Below are positions 36,157-47,839 of a DNA stretch of 64,000 bases, piece after piece. Both the position numbers and the translations under genes were made by a program. The DNA is taken from assembly GCA_036971615.1 (NCBI GenBank), contig JAYKKR010000008.1, positions 372,001-436,000 of the forward strand. Direction: 5' to 3'. The stretch is from Amyloporia xantha. Taxonomy: Eukaryota > Basidiomycota > Agaricomycetes > Polyporales > Adustoporiaceae. Numbering within the stretch: position 1 is the first letter of the stretch; the number at the start of each line of letters is the position of its first letter. The notes beneath the pieces were generated by a model. That model did not search any database. It saw nothing but the letters and a program-made list of their open reading frames with translations, and was not told the origin of the DNA.

Positions 36157-36401
36157 GCTCTGTCCGAGATGCAGGTCCCAGGTAACGGAGAACGCGTCGT
36201 TCATGGGCGAGAATGCGGTTGAACTCAGTGGCATGTTCTGCGAGAGAGGGGCTGTTGGCGGGCGTATGGGTGACCAAGATCGGACGGAAACCAATGTCGA
36301 ACCCTCGCCTGATGGAGGACACGAGGTTGGGATATCGATTGTCCAGACCGGATCGCGATAGCGCTGCCTCCCATGCGGATGCCTGGAGAGGCGTGTTCGG
36401 A

Positions 36402-38326
36402 CTACTTTTTCTGTGCCAAATTGCATCCGTGAGCGCCATGGTCTGCCTTCCCGCAGCCTGAGCACTCGTGCCGGTGATCGTGACTGTTTGCCGCACATCC
36501 CTTTCGCGCTGCCAATCGGTGCAGATGGTGTCGCCCTTTGGGTTGACAATCCGTCCCCGACCGTCTCGGCGACACCGAGCGATGGGGCCGTTCCAGAATG
36601 TCGACGCGTTGCATCTCGCAACCGCGTGGTAGTGTCGCCCCAAACAGATGGCGCAGATGAGCTGGCCAAGCTGATCTGTGCCCCACTGAAAAGACTGGTC
36701 TGCTTTTCGGCCACTGTCACGGTATCCGCCTTGTCTAGCCGGGCCACTGCCTTCCTCATGGGAAAATCTACCTGAATTCAGATTCTTTCCCTTTCTGATG
36801 GGTGATGTAGAACGCCCCCTGCGAGGGGATGCAGATCGACGGTGGGAACTTCCTGGCGTGCGCTCAGAACGGCGTCCTCGATCAAAGCTGCGATTGGAGA
36901 GTCTAGCTACATCCAACTATAGACCGAGAGAGTAGTTCAAACACGATGATCGGGGCAAGGTTCACGGGAAAGCGAAGGAGAGGGAAGAGAAGAACCGAGC
37001 CCCCAGTATACCAGATAGCCATGCAATGACAAAAACAAAAAGGCGAGTTGTAGTCAGGAAACACAGCCAGACAAAACGCAACGTGGAACGCAGGAACGCA
37101 TGGGACGCAAGGACGCGGAAGACGCGGGAACGCGGATAACGCAAAGCGCACGGGCGAGACAAACACATCGCGGGAGGGGTCAAAAAATAATCGAAAACCC
37201 ATGTGGGCACAGCGAACGCGGATATGATTGAAAGAAAGACGCGAGGGTTGAGACGCGAGGGTGAAATGCCGAACGCCAACGCATGGAGGATCCAGACGCG
37301 AATGCATCCGCATGAGTTAGAAACGCAGCGCGGGCGCGTGATGGGCAAACAACGCGAACGCGAGTCCATTGCGAGGGATAGACAACGAAAAGGATAAAGA
37401 GGGAGAAAACTGTCAGTGGGTGTTCTTAAACAAGGTAAAAGACAAAACAGCAACGCACCCGAATCATCTCTGCCCGGAGATTGTTATATACCTGGTCCAT
37501 CATTTGACTGAGGACCTTGCTGTCGATGATTTCGATGTTGAAACCATCTCCCGCTTTGAGGCTCTCGTGCCAGTCTAAACGCACGCGCGCTTGATACAGG
37601 AGGAGGGCGGCGTCGCCGTTGTCGATCTGGCGATAGTCGTGGGTCTCTAGACGGTAGAAGAAACCGGCGAGAGCCTCGAAATGCTTCTCGGGCCATTTGC
37701 AGCGCTTGATTTCTTTGAGAAACCCTGTTTTGGCCACCGAGAGTTGGTGCCAAGTAAGATTCGAGTCGAGAACGACGCGTTTCGATGGTCGGAAGGACGA
37801 AATGGGCTTGAAGGCCATCACATCCTCCAAGTGAGTGATGCCATACGTTTCTTCTGCTACGGTGTGACCTGACAGGCCAGCGTCTTGGCATCCTTCGAGT
37901 GTAAAGTACCATAACTCCACATATTCGAAATTCTGTATCTTGTTTCGAGCGAATTGGGAGGGGCGAAAGCTAGAAACTGAACTTATGGTTCGATCCACAT
38001 CAAAATCACCTATCTTGGGCTTCTTTTTCTCCGCCTCTTTCCTCTCAGCTTCAGCTTCCTTTTCTGCAGCATCACGCTCTGCCTGCTCCTGAGCGGCTCG
38101 ATCGTGTTCTGCGGCTTCGGCAACCTCGCGAAGTTGCTGTTGGTGCAAATCCCAAAGCGGTCTTTCGGGCGGTGCGGTCAGCCTCCCAGGCTGTTGCTAA
38201 TTGTTGCGCGGCTTGCTCCAAAGGAATGCCGAGGTTCGCGGCAATTGCGGTACATGCAACGATGTACGCGTTGGAGTTGAAATCCAGGCATAGTTCTAGC
38301 GCAGGATCTCGGATGTTGGCATCCAT
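36402..38326 (-). pseudogene. DIRS Gag-like ORF, frameshifted
   Basis: Starts at 38326 with MDANIRDPALELCLDFNSN. After a one-base shift near 38160 it continues as an alanine/glutamate-rich coil and then QNFEYVELWYFTLEGCQDAG, LTWHQLSVAKTGFLKEIKRC and NGDAALLLYQARVRLDWHES, typical of Agaricomycete DIRS Gag. A gap at 36917-37450 reads as a long intron or insertion. Coding resumes with Arg/Ser-rich sequence and CAICLGRHYHAVARC. After a second shift near 36490 comes a CCHC knuckle, CSGCGKADHGAHGC, with a stop at 36402. The RT ORF starts over this end. Confidence 0.7.
37070..37390. repeat. strand-biased ACGC-motif tract
   Basis: At least 16 ACGC tetramers lie on the plus strand in about 320 bp, often as GAACGC or GACGCG about 10 bp apart, with few on the other strand. 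The tract sits in the gap of the DIRS Gag gene. Confidence 0.5.
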
Positions 38327-38409
38327 GTTCGAACTAGAGGATGGCCGAGTATCTTTTATAAATCACAGATAACTGTACTTAAACGAAAGAAAGGAGCTGT
38401 AGTATGAGG

Positions 38410-38459
38410 TGGCAGCGACTGCAGAGAAAGGGCGCTAGATTCAAGCGCCCGCTGCCACT
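38410..38459. repeat. imperfect inverted repeat upstream of DIRS Gag
   Basis: GGTGGCAGCG and GGGCGC on the left pair with GCGCCC-GCTGCCAC on the right, around TAGATTCAA, with a 12-nt bulge in the left arm. It could be a DIRS terminal feature or a transcription-end hairpin. Confidence 0.45.
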
Positions 38460-38872
38460 CAGGCATAGACGTTGCTCTACGATGGCGCTCGTTCCTCGTG
38501 ACATCTCAGAGCTGCAAAATGTGGTTGATCACTTTCATGGAGGCATCGTGTCAAAACGTACCGCGTGCCGTAACTCGTGACGACACGGCCGCTGAGAAGA
38601 AATATTGAGTAGGTAGAACAGAGACAATAATGAGAGAAACTTGGAGCCGAACATACCGTTCACATGTGTATCGGAGAACTAAAATAGACACCATGCGTCT
38701 AGTAGACACTGCCATGAGGCTGTGGTCTCTGACAGATGAGCTATATACGCGCCGGTTACGCAGGGCCGCAGTCTGACCTGCAAGTTCCTGGAATTCACTC
38801 TCTGTACTTTAGAGAACACACATCCGATCTCCATACTCCTTGACTACCCATATCGAGCACTATTCTTTGCCC

Positions 38873-40528
38873 ATGGATCACAAGGAACCTGCAGCGTCAA
38901 GTAAAAATCCGCCGGGAAGTGATCCAACCCCCTTGGAGGTCATACTACGGAACAGCACAAAAACGAGCACCGCGATGATTGCGCACGGGTACAAGGACAC
39001 AGACTCACTGCTGGTGGAGGGTCCATCTGATATTGCCATGATCAACATACCAGCGGTACTGGACCGCAGTAATGTGTCCCCGGGGCGGTTACAACAGCTC
39101 GACGTCGGCGTCATACCGAGGTTACTGGAGATGGAGCACGAGAAAAGCGCAAAAAAGATGAAGTTATCGGGGTGGAAGGGCCCCGAGGCAAGAAGAGCAA
39201 GGAAACCAAGGGAGGCAGGTACATTTACGTAAAGCTATCGAATACAACTCACCCATTCTGCAGCCCACTCCTCGATTTCTTCCACCTGAACTTTGGGACC
39301 ATGTCGTTTCCTACTTGCGACGTGACCTGGATGCGCTGGTAGCGTACGGTGAGGCCTACCCTGTACACGGATGGTACGAAAAGGTTGATAAGTACATGCC
39401 GCCGGAATATGGGCAAGATTATGTTACTTTTTCGAATCGGAAGGAGGTGGTGCGCATAGGAAGGATGAAAAGCAGCTGGACAGGACCACACGACGTGATC
39501 ATTGTGGGGCGAGGATCCATCCCACACCTGGCCACATTTGCAGCGATGCTAGGCGGAAGGTGGACAAACACGGTGTACCTTTCCATCGAGCACGCAGAGT
39601 GGCCAGCCTGGGGAATACCACCGGACATCTTCCGCAATCTGGCAACGTTCACCGGGATCACGTCGCTCGATCTCGATGACGTCACGTTCCCTTCGATTGC
39701 CACATTCGGCCGGCTCATCTGCGCCACCGCCCTCCCCGACCTGGAGGGGCTCAAATGCGCCAGAGTGCGCTTTGAGACACATCATTTCAATCGTGCTGTA
39801 TTTCGACGCGGATACGCTTTTAAGATGTGGCTCTCGCATGTCACCCTCTATGACTTGGACAGGACTTCTGTCGACGACATCACAGGCTTCTTCCTGTCTA
39901 TGGGCATCTTTGCAAAGCTGACTTTCGTGTGCTTGGGCCAAGTCGGATGTCCATTATGCCCCAGAGATTGTCTGTCCGGAAGTATTCAGCGTTTCCTTCA
40001 GTCGTCTGGTGCTTCACTTCGACGACTAGACCTATGCTTGGTGCCCAGCGGTGAGCCACACAACTCCTTGCTCAATCAATCCTCAGAGCTGTCTGATTCA
40101 TGCTCCCAGTCTATCTGATCGATATTTCCCATAACACAAAGCTTACAAATTTGGTACTCACCCTACATATCGACGATGTGGATTTCAATACTGGCTGCAT
40201 AATTCAGCTCGTCTCTCAGCTCACCTCCAAAGATATCAGCGAGATCGCCATAGAACTCGATGTTCGTTCCATGAATATCAACCGACCTGAAGAACTTGAC
40301 GCGATCGTAACAAGGCTGCTCCATGGCTGGTGTTCTCAACTTGACTACATCTTTACCCGCCCTGTATTTGACAAGCTCACAGAGGTTAACTTTACAGTCC
40401 GATCTCTCAAAGCTCCTCCTGTGTTCCTTAACGATAAAGTCAGGGCTCTATGGGAAACACTGGTGCAGTCTCAGATGCCTACATTACACAAACGAGGTAT
40501 CCTGAGGTGTGTTCTTTTTCTGCTGTAG
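38873..40528 (+). CDS. F-box-like protein, Agaricomycete type
   Basis: Start MDHKEPAASSKNPPG at 38873 opens a first exon of about 120 codons that is low in domain content (LPEVI-like PTPLEVILRNSTKTS, VGVIPRLLEMEHEKSAKKM). After an intron near 39230-39262 an F-box-like helix follows (LDFFHLNFGTMSF/LPPELWDHVVSYLRRDLDAL), then a 270-residue region with beta-strand/leucine patterns (TNTVYLSIEHAEWPAWGIPP, ITSLDLDDVTFPS, RRLDLCLVPSG). The last exon, from about 40127, carries TKLTNLVLTLHIDDVDFNTG and SQLTSKDISEIAIELD. Such proteins are SCF substrate adaptors by analogy, but most are uncharacterised. The 3' end may extend past 40528 through one more intron. Confidence 0.6.
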
Positions 40529-42621
40529 CTGCGTTGATTCACTAATGTTTGACCTGGCCTTGAATCTCGCGCCGTACAGCACCGATTGCTATGCATATTC
40601 ATACTGAAAACGATGACAGCAGACTCTATAAACCCTCTTCTACGTTCCGCTCTCATTGTCTGCACTTCCTCGGATACTCTATCCTCTGCATGCCATGTTG
40701 ATTTCCACTGAACGTCGGCGACCATATACGCGCCGCGGCATCCAGTCTAGCCCTTCACAGCCCTTCACCCGTGTGGATTGTCAATGCAGGGTCCCCTACG
40801 ACGCCGGGAGCAGGACTTCCTTTCAACATGTCATGGCCCGTAGCCTATGACACAAGATACGTTTAAACATAGCAGGATGCGATGTTGTCTTCCGGCGAAT
40901 ATGTACGGGCTTGTAACATAGGATGTGCACGATCTGGTCGTAATGACGGTTCTATTGTACGGTTCTTCTTTACTTACGGAAGTCTCGACGACACGATCGG
41001 ACGATGTATCATTGTAACTTCATTTACCGCCCATTTGTTTTACATACAGTAGTAAGTTCAATACCAGTGTCACGTCGCTCTGCGAGCAGCTCTGCTAGGT
41101 CGTGTATATTTCTGTTGTTCACGATGGACTGCTTGGATATTTGATATGTCGTGAAATTGACAAATAGCAAACAAAACCTCTCCAAGTGAGGGACATGCGA
41201 ACGCACCAGTCGGAGCCATGGAAAGTCCCAAACTAATGGCACAAGAGCTTTTCAAAGACATACGTACTACTTGTCAGTTATGTAAAGGTATTCACGGGGA
41301 CGGCGATAGTGACGGATTACTCTGGATCTGGTCTACAGGGCGAGCCTTGATCATGTGCAATAGGAATATGCTTTCCACGGCTCGCTTGGCCGTCCGTGGG
41401 TAATGGAAAATCTTTCATTGAATTGATTGACGACATACCATTGCCATCGCGGCTGATCCATCCCTCCAACCGCAGTCCACCTTTGTCACATCGTGCTTCA
41501 CAGGTCAGTCGGCTACAATGAGGCCTGCCGGTTTAGGTACGCGTACTTGGCGATGGACGTGGGTATAATGAACTTCGGAGATGGCTGGGACAGTAGGAAT
41601 GGTGGCAATGGAAAACAGACCATCGAGTGTCAAAAGGCGCTACGAGCAAGAGTCGGCTGTGCTGCATGTGATATACTATTCCAGACCCTGCATGTGATTG
41701 TATGTGGGTCGCCGAAGTAGCGCTTTCAACCATATTGCCGAAGTAGTGGGCGTAGTACCAGAGAGCGACAAGGGAGCCGTGGAGGAGATAAGACTGGGAT
41801 CGAAGAAGACGACAATGAAAAATCACGTCCCGCGTTCAGACTGTTTGAGGCCGCACTGGATATAACCCCGGGTAATGATCTAGCAATGAGAGAAGAGAGC
41901 GGTAGTCGAGTGCATGCGGTGCTTACTACTTACCCGTTCGCTACTCTGGTATCACCATCATCCCATAGTGCAATGTCTCGTGAAGGTGTACAAAGCCGGC
42001 GAGGTGCAGACATGGGCATCATGCAGCGAGAGGTGTTTTTGGGCAATGATAAGGCGGGCGGATACTCGGAGCTCGGGGGAGAGATCATGAGTGTGGTAAT
42101 CCACTGCCACAGGGTCGTACTCTTCAACAGTACGGTATCTGATTGATTACACCGGGAATGGGCCAACCAGGACTGTTTCTCGTGACACGCAGGCGGTAAC
42201 GTCGTACCTATCGTCTTCTTCTCGCAAGGCATTGAGCGATGAGAGCAGCCAGCCCCGCCAGTCCGCGTGGCATAAGAATGAGACCCATGGTCTGAGTCCG
42301 ATGGAGGGTTACTGATCGCGAGTTCGCACTGCGAAGCCTTCCCATCCCGGAGAGCTTTTGAACGAGTTCATTAGCTGCCTGAGATACAGCCTGGACGCAA
42401 CGTTGGTGAGGAGCGAGGTGAAACAGCAGAAGCTAGAAGCACACAGCGAGGGGATCCTATGGGGAGGTGAGGCTGTCGCACTGGCGGGAGGTAGTCAGCC
42501 TGGGGCTGCAGAAATGGGGGCAGAGACGGACGCGCAGAGAGACTCTGACTCTCTGAGAGGCCCGTGATCGCGTTGTTCCTCGATCTGACCACGTGCCCCT
42601 AATCTCCTGCTCTGTGACATC
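40529..42621. other. 2 kb without a supported gene
   Basis: Contains short hydrophobic minus-strand ORFs (41024-41261, 41533-41826) and a TATAACCCCGGG promoter-like box near 41860, but no family or consistent exon chain can be defended. Confidence 0.3.
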
Positions 42622-43284
42622 ATGCATCATCACCCCCGCTGTCGGGGATTTCAGCAGACCACGTCCGTCTTAGTGTACTGCAGTGTACTGTGGGCTTTAC
42701 TCCGTCTGACTGCGTCCATTGGGCTATGGCTGTCGTTTTTGTCAATGTCCGCAGTACTGACGTACAAATGTGGCCGCGGGGGTGATAGACTGAGCCTCGG
42801 CACCTGCGCTCTCGGCGAGTCGCTGTCATGCTACTACTACACACGCTCACTAGCGAATCCCTGTCCAGCGTTCTTACGGTCCGTACCATCGAGTTCCATC
42901 CCCATGCACAGTGCATCTCCACTTGCAGCCGACACCGACGAGCAGACTACAAGTTCAAATTTGATTTACCGAGTCTGGTCTCTGCTCATCGCTGCAAACA
43001 CTCGCGAAGCATATAGCGTGGATATGGCTGTAGCCCGCTGGGTAGTTCTCCGCATCGCATATTCTGCTGTACTCTGTCGGATTCTCGCTCTGTCAACGGT
43101 CCCATCGGTCGGCGTGCTCGTGCTCATCCTGGTCCTCTATCTACGTAACGGCAATTCACGTCCTCATCGTTTGCTATATCTGTACACCGCACGATGGATC
43201 TACGCCCTTCCTCTCTTCTATGCCTGTGCGAATCCCCTTGTCCGTGCATCTCAGAAATCGCTCGCGCGCGCATGTACTTTATGA
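42622..43284 (+). CDS. hypothetical ORF, 220 codons, doubtful
   Basis: An uninterrupted frame with two or three hydrophobic segments (SVLVYCSVLWALLRLTASIG, VPSVGVLVLILVLYL). No homolog is recognised, and the high Leu/Ser/Arg content could be chance in this composition. It ends 20 bp before the target duplication of the fold-back element. Confidence 0.2.
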   Translation: MHHHPRCRGFQQTTSVLVYCSVLWALLRLTASIGLWLSFLSMSAVLTYKCGRGGDRLSLGTCALGESLSCYYYTRSLANPCPAFLRSVPSSSIPMHSASPLAADTDEQTTSSNLIYRVWSLLIAANTREAYSVDMAVARWVVLRIAYSAVLCRILALSTVPSVGVLVLILVLYLRNGNSRPHRLLYLYTARWIYALPLFYACANPLVRASQKSLARACTL

Positions 43285-43310
43285 CGTGCGTCCCATCGTC
43301 TATTGACCAC

Positions 43311-45666
43311 CACCTGTGGTATCCAAAGTTGTACAATAATTGCCCAGGTACCTGGGCTTAGTTCTGTGCACAACTTGGCCAGGGTTTTACAAGGCTTGTA
43401 ATACAACTGGGCCTGCTGATTGACAATCCACAAACCTGCCCAGCCTTTGTACAATGTTAACCTGGTTTGTAAATCCGCATTTTTGACAATTTCAGTTAAA
43501 TACTGGGCAAGCTTGTAATAAATATAATCATATATTTCTGCTGTACAGGTCATATATCATTATATATCATTAAAATCCGCTTATTTCTGCCAATCCATAT
43601 ATGGTAATATCCAATACAGGATTATTATATATCATTAGAATCCGCTTGAATGGGCCATTCCAAATATGGTAATAGCCAGTATATACACCATTAGAATTCG
43701 TTTGAATGGGCCATTCCAAATATGGTAATATTCAATATAGGATTGTTATATATCATTGGGATCCATTTGAATGGGGCAATACAAATATGCAATAAAATGT
43801 AGGGGTATTATATACCATTAGAAAGCACTTGAATGGATCATTCCCAATATGGTAATGGTCCATTTGGGGCTGGCACATCAATAATGATGATTTTGGGGGT
43901 GGTTAGATTTTCATATTGTCGTGTTTGAATCAGTATTTTGCATTTTCTGGCTTAATCGGGCAAGCTAGGGGTCTGGAAAAATTTATCTGGGATCCTTGGA
44001 TGATGCTCTACGACTTTCATTTCTACCATATATGGCAATATTTCCTTTTTTGGAAAGTGTTGGTAGTGCTCATGGGGCTATATAGCAGGTGAATATCAGT
44101 GAGAATGTGTATCAGAAGTGGTATAATGTAGTGCAGCATGTGGTGTGAATGGCTAGTGAACAGTCGGAGACGGCTATGTAACACAGATGTTCACACGTCT
44201 CATCGCTTTTGCTATTTGACAATCAGCCAGTCGTGCACACCATGCATTGCTGATGTTTGAGGTAGATAGTATACTGCACACAGTCAATCACTTGACTGAT
44301 GAGTGTACTCAACAGTCACTCATATCCAGTATTTAGTCACTAGCAGTTAGCAGTTGGCAGTCAGTCAGCCAGCCAGCCAGTCAATCAGTCAGTCAATCAG
44401 TCAGTCATAAGTGCGCACTCAGTCACTGTGATCTCAGGTCAAAAGTCACTCATGTCATTGACCAATTCATTGTCAATATGTGTGAACAGATGTTTGTTTG
44501 TGTACAGACTTGTGTTTGAACTTTACCAAGCTCATGTCCAGTTGCAGACAAAGTGACTGAGTGCGCACTTATGACTGACTGACTGATTGACTGACTGATT
44601 GACTGGCTGGCTGGCTGACTGACTGCCAACTGCTAGTGACTAAATACTGGATATGAGTGACTGTTGAGTACACTCATCAGTCAAGTGATTGACTGTGTGA
44701 AGTATACTATCTACCTCAAACATTAGCAATGCATGGTGTGCACTGACTGGCTGATTGTCAAATAGCAAAAGCGATGAGACGTGTGAACATCTGTGTTACA
44801 TAGCCGTCTCCGACTGTTCACTAGCCATTCACACCACATGCTGCACTACATTATACCACTTCTGATACACATTCTCACTGATATTCACCTGCTATATAGC
44901 CCCATGAGCACTACCAACACTTTCCAAAAAAGGAAATATTGCCATATATGGTAGAAATGAAAGTCGTAGAGCATCATCCAAGGATCCCAGATAAATTTTT
45001 CCAGACCCCTAGCTTGCCCGATTAAGCCAGAAAATGCAAAATACTGATTCAAACGCGACGATATGAAAATCTAACCACCCCCGAAATCATCATTATTGAT
45101 GTGCCAGCCCCAAATGGACCATTACCATATTGGGAATGATCCATTCAAGTGCTTTCTAATGGTATATAATACCCCTACATTTTATTGCATATTTGTATTG
45201 CCCCATTCAAATGGATCCCAATGATATATAACAATCCTATATTGAATATTACCATATTTGGAATGGCCCATTCAAACGAATTCTAATGGTGTATATACTG
45301 GCTATTACCATATTTGGAATGGCCCATTCAAGCGGATTCTAATGATATATAATAATCCTGTATTGGATATTACCATATATGGATTGGCAGAAATAAGCGG
45401 ATTTTAATGATATATAATGATATATGACCTGTACAGCAGAAATATATGATTATATTTATTACAAGCTTGCCCAGTATTTAACTGAAATTGTCAAAAATGC
45501 GGATTTACAAACCAGGTTAACATTGTACAAAGGCTGGGCAGGTTTGTGGATTGTCAATCAGCAGGCCCAGTTGTATTACAAGCCTTGTAAAACCCTGGCC
45601 AAGTTGTGCACAGAGCTAAGCCCAGGTACCTGGGCAATTGTTGTACAACTTTGGATACCACAGGTG
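43311..45666. mobile_element. fold-back (palindromic) transposon, copy 1
   Basis: A 2,356-bp near-perfect palindrome. The ends are CACCTGTGGTATCCAAAG and its complement. The arms are about 1.1 kb, with a central non-palindromic spacer of about 120 bp near 44428-44556. The flanks are an exact 7-bp direct repeat TGACCAC (43304-43310 and 45667-45673). The arms carry ATATGG/CCATATATGG motifs, CAGTCAGTCAGCCAGC microsatellite sequence, and in each arm a short ORF (43251-43553 minus, 45424-45669 plus). No transposase is recognised, so the mover is unknown. Confidence 0.9.
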
Positions 45667-45669
45667 TGA
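45424..45669 (+). CDS. short ORF in the fold-back arm (81 codons), doubtful
   Basis: Reads MTCTAEIYDYIYYKLAQYLT to GTWAIVVQLWIPQV. The mirror arm holds the same ORF on the other strand, ending in the flank at 43251. In the second fold-back copy both arms have TGG changed to TAG in the middle of the frame, so protein-coding function is doubtful. No homology recognised. Confidence 0.2.
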   Translation: MTCTAEIYDYIYYKLAQYLTEIVKNADLQTRLTLYKGWAGLWIVNQQAQLYYKPCKTLAKLCTELSPGTWAIVVQLWIPQV

Positions 45670-45673
45670 CCAC

Positions 45674-46583
45674 TGCCATGAATCTTCACGAACAGCAGCA
45701 AGAAAATGCAACTCACTCGGGGACATTGTGGGCTTCCTTCACGCATATGGGCATCTTTTCAGACCGCTTATGATGCACTCGGAAGACTGCGAATACGGGG
45801 TGAACAACCATATGTGGTATGAAGTAACCGAGGAATGCATCTGTCTCATCCACTATGCATAGGCAGGACACAAGTCGGTGTTTGCATAGATCACTATGCG
45901 TTTCCACGTCGCTGACATGCTTGCTGATCGCCAACGTTGTGGCGGATTATATGAGGTGCCGTGAAACACCGTCTCGTATCTGTCATCCCCCGATGTACTG
46001 TTGACGGATCTCACTGGCTTGCTGCCAAGCTGCATGCGGAGACGCGAGACGCTGTAAGGCTTGGTGCTCCTCCCGCTGTGCGATAAGCACACCTGGAAGG
46101 AACAGATCAATGAGTCGAAGGGGAAGGGGAGTGAAGACGTTCGCAGCGTCTGGCACGGAGGATGAGCAAGAGAGAAAAGAATTGATTGAGCTAGAGACTT
46201 GTAGGTATATGGGGGACGCTCTATGTGTGCTATCCCAGTCAAGTCGCAGTCGCAGTCCTAGGTACGCAGTAGATATCCCGAATCGCAGTAAAATGGGTCA
46301 AGCCGCTTGCTTGCCCTCTCGTAGAAGTAAAACGCAGTGTAGCTCCGCTGAGCAAGAAAACCCGGTCGCGTGAAAGTCAAAGTCCCAGTCGCAGCTCGTA
46401 CCAGATGGTAGATGCCCCTTCCGCCTCGTCCCCCTTCCTCATATATACCTTGTCCCGCGTGCGCTGCCACGTCACTCTCCCTCCCGCTTCCTCCCGCTAC
46501 CTCCCGCTACCTCCCCTCCGACTCTTCCCCTGACTTACTTATCTTCCTTCCGCGCACTCTTCCCTCCCTTCGCCTCATTCGCC
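45674..46583. other. region upstream of accessory gene 1; probable end of Gypsy B lies here
   Basis: No gene recognised at 45674-46100. A TATATACC box at about 46442 and a long C/T-rich leader at 46470-46580 precede the start codon at 46584. Gypsy B should end somewhere left of the accessory genes, but only one end is in the window, so I cannot match LTRs. Confidence 0.35.
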
Positions 46584-47383
46584 ATGTCTGAGCCTGCCGA
46601 ACCCACCGACCCCATCGGTTCCCTCCACGTCCGCCGCTACCTCCTCCTCGTAGACGTGCTTCGCGCTGAGTGCGTTGTTGAGCCTTCATTCCGCCCTTCC
46701 GATCCGGCTGCTTGGCTTGCCTGGGCGCACGGAGTGCGCTGGCTGCTGGTTTGTCCACCTTCTCTTTTACTTCTCTTTCCTTCCCCTCACGTCCCGTCCC
46801 GCAGCGCCTTGCCTATGAAGCTCGAGCCCAAGCCATAGCCGCGGGGAACCTCACGCTCCCTCCGCTCACTGCCTTCGTCACCCTCCGCGAGCTCGTCCAC
46901 TACATCGACTCGATCTTCCGCTCCTCCCTGAGCCATCGCGGCGCAGTCCCCTATCCTGGGATCGCCTGGAGCCCCGACGAGGTTCGTTCCAATGCGCAGC
47001 GGGACGAAGCTGGTACTCCGCCTCCCCTCCCGTTGTACACGGAAGAGGCCTTCTGGACCCCTCCCCGCATCGCCGAGGAACGTACCGATGAAGCTTTAGA
47101 ACGGCTCGAACTTGTCGCCCGCCAGTTCTCGGACACTTTGGACCGTATGCGTCCCTATCCGCGGGCGTTCGAAGACCTAGAGCACTCGATCCGTGTTGCC
47201 GCTCATGCTCTGGGAGGGAGGGGAGGACGTCGGGAGGGAGGTCCCTCGCGGGCCCGTACCCCTGCGGAGGAGGATTTCCATTACCACCGGGAGACTATTT
47301 ATCGTCCCCCGCGCCACCGTTCGTTCTCTGACGTCGGCGGGGAAGGGCCCGACGCTCCCATCGACTTGTCGACCGTAGATTAG
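46584..47383 (+). CDS. accessory gene 1 of the antisense cassette
   Basis: Two exons, 46584-46748 (55 codons) and 46805-47383, give 247 residues. The first exon reads LHVRRYLLLVDVLRAECVVE and PSDPAAWLAWAHGVRWLL, ending at the splice site. The second has LAYEARAQAIAAGNLTLPPL, a helical stretch (DEALERLELVARQFSDTLDR) and a basic/Ser-rich tail. No known family is recognised. Its plan (a short first exon ending just after an AWLAWAHGV-like motif, then a helical exon) is shared with the genes at 47840 and 49926. It has its own TATA-like box and C/T-rich leader. It lies on the strand opposite to Gypsy B pol. Confidence 0.55.
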
Positions 47384-47839
47384 CATTCCGTCCTGTAGTC
47401 GTTCCGTTTGAATGCCATGCTTGCTTCCGCCGAGCTCCTTTGTCCCGCGTGATCGCATCTCCTTCGTTCCGCTGTCTCGTCCTGCCCTACCGTCCGTTCA
47501 TAGGGTAGCGCGTACCCATTCCTTACACCCCCTACCCACTTAAATCCCGACCGTCCTCGGTCGGTCCGCCGTCCTAATCCCCGAGCAAATCCCCGAGCCT
47601 TCAGTCGTCCGATCATCGCAGATGCACGCGATCGGGCCGCGATCGCGTTAAGATCGATAGCTCTGGGGCACGCGCCCACCTCGAGGCGCCCCTGCCGCGC
47701 ATCCCGCTGCTCCCCCAGAGGCTGCCAAACGAGGGGAACGGCACCCGCTTCTTCATCCCCAACGTCCTCCCCTTCCCTCCGTCCTCGCCCTTTACCTCCC
47801 CATCGCCCTCCCCGACCTCGACCTGCTCCCTCCGCAACC
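47384..47839. other. spacer between accessory genes 1 and 2
   Basis: C-rich; presumably the 3' end of gene 1 and the leader of gene 2. A run of C/T precedes the start at 47840. Confidence 0.35.

Larger units (their letters stand above)
33419..36450 (-). pseudogene. DIRS reverse transcriptase-RNase H, split by a TIR element
   Basis: The RT N-terminus (SAWEAALSRSGLDNRYPNLV, SLAEHATEFNRILAHERRVL, ending GPASRTE) lies at 36160-36450. The rest resumes at 35149 with LETLLGPFQTSPLSVIPKPH, FRLIQNFSFPHSP, YPCTWGTFTTFALLLSQIPP and the catalytic SKWVDDHVFIR. RNase H follows with QAFSDASSGVGVG, FGDNQGVVEGW and ASKSNPADDPSRG. Only the 35150-36156 insertion breaks this frame; the codons on either side abut exactly once the element and one copy of GCTC are discounted. 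The C-terminus overlaps the recombinase ORF in another frame. Confidence 0.85.
31447..38326 (-). mobile_element. DIRS-type tyrosine-recombinase retrotransposon, decayed
   Basis: On the minus strand, in order, are a Gag-like ORF with two zinc-binding motifs, an RT-RNase H ORF and a tyrosine recombinase, which is the DIRS order. No integrase or aspartic protease is present. It is interrupted by a 1,007-bp TIR element (35150-36156) in the RT and by another TIR element (about 31769-32508) in the recombinase, and it has frameshifts in Gag and recombinase. The coordinates given are the coding span; I could not identify the terminal repeats. Confidence 0.85.

Noticed and set aside
41000..42300. A minus-strand membrane-protein gene
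   Set aside because: Hydrophobic pieces and a donor-like site exist, but stops and missing junctions prevent a model.
44330..44640. CAGTCAGTCAGCCAGC repeats as a possible CRISPR array
   Set aside because: Simple-sequence repeat in the arms of a fold-back element in a eukaryote, with no spacer pattern.
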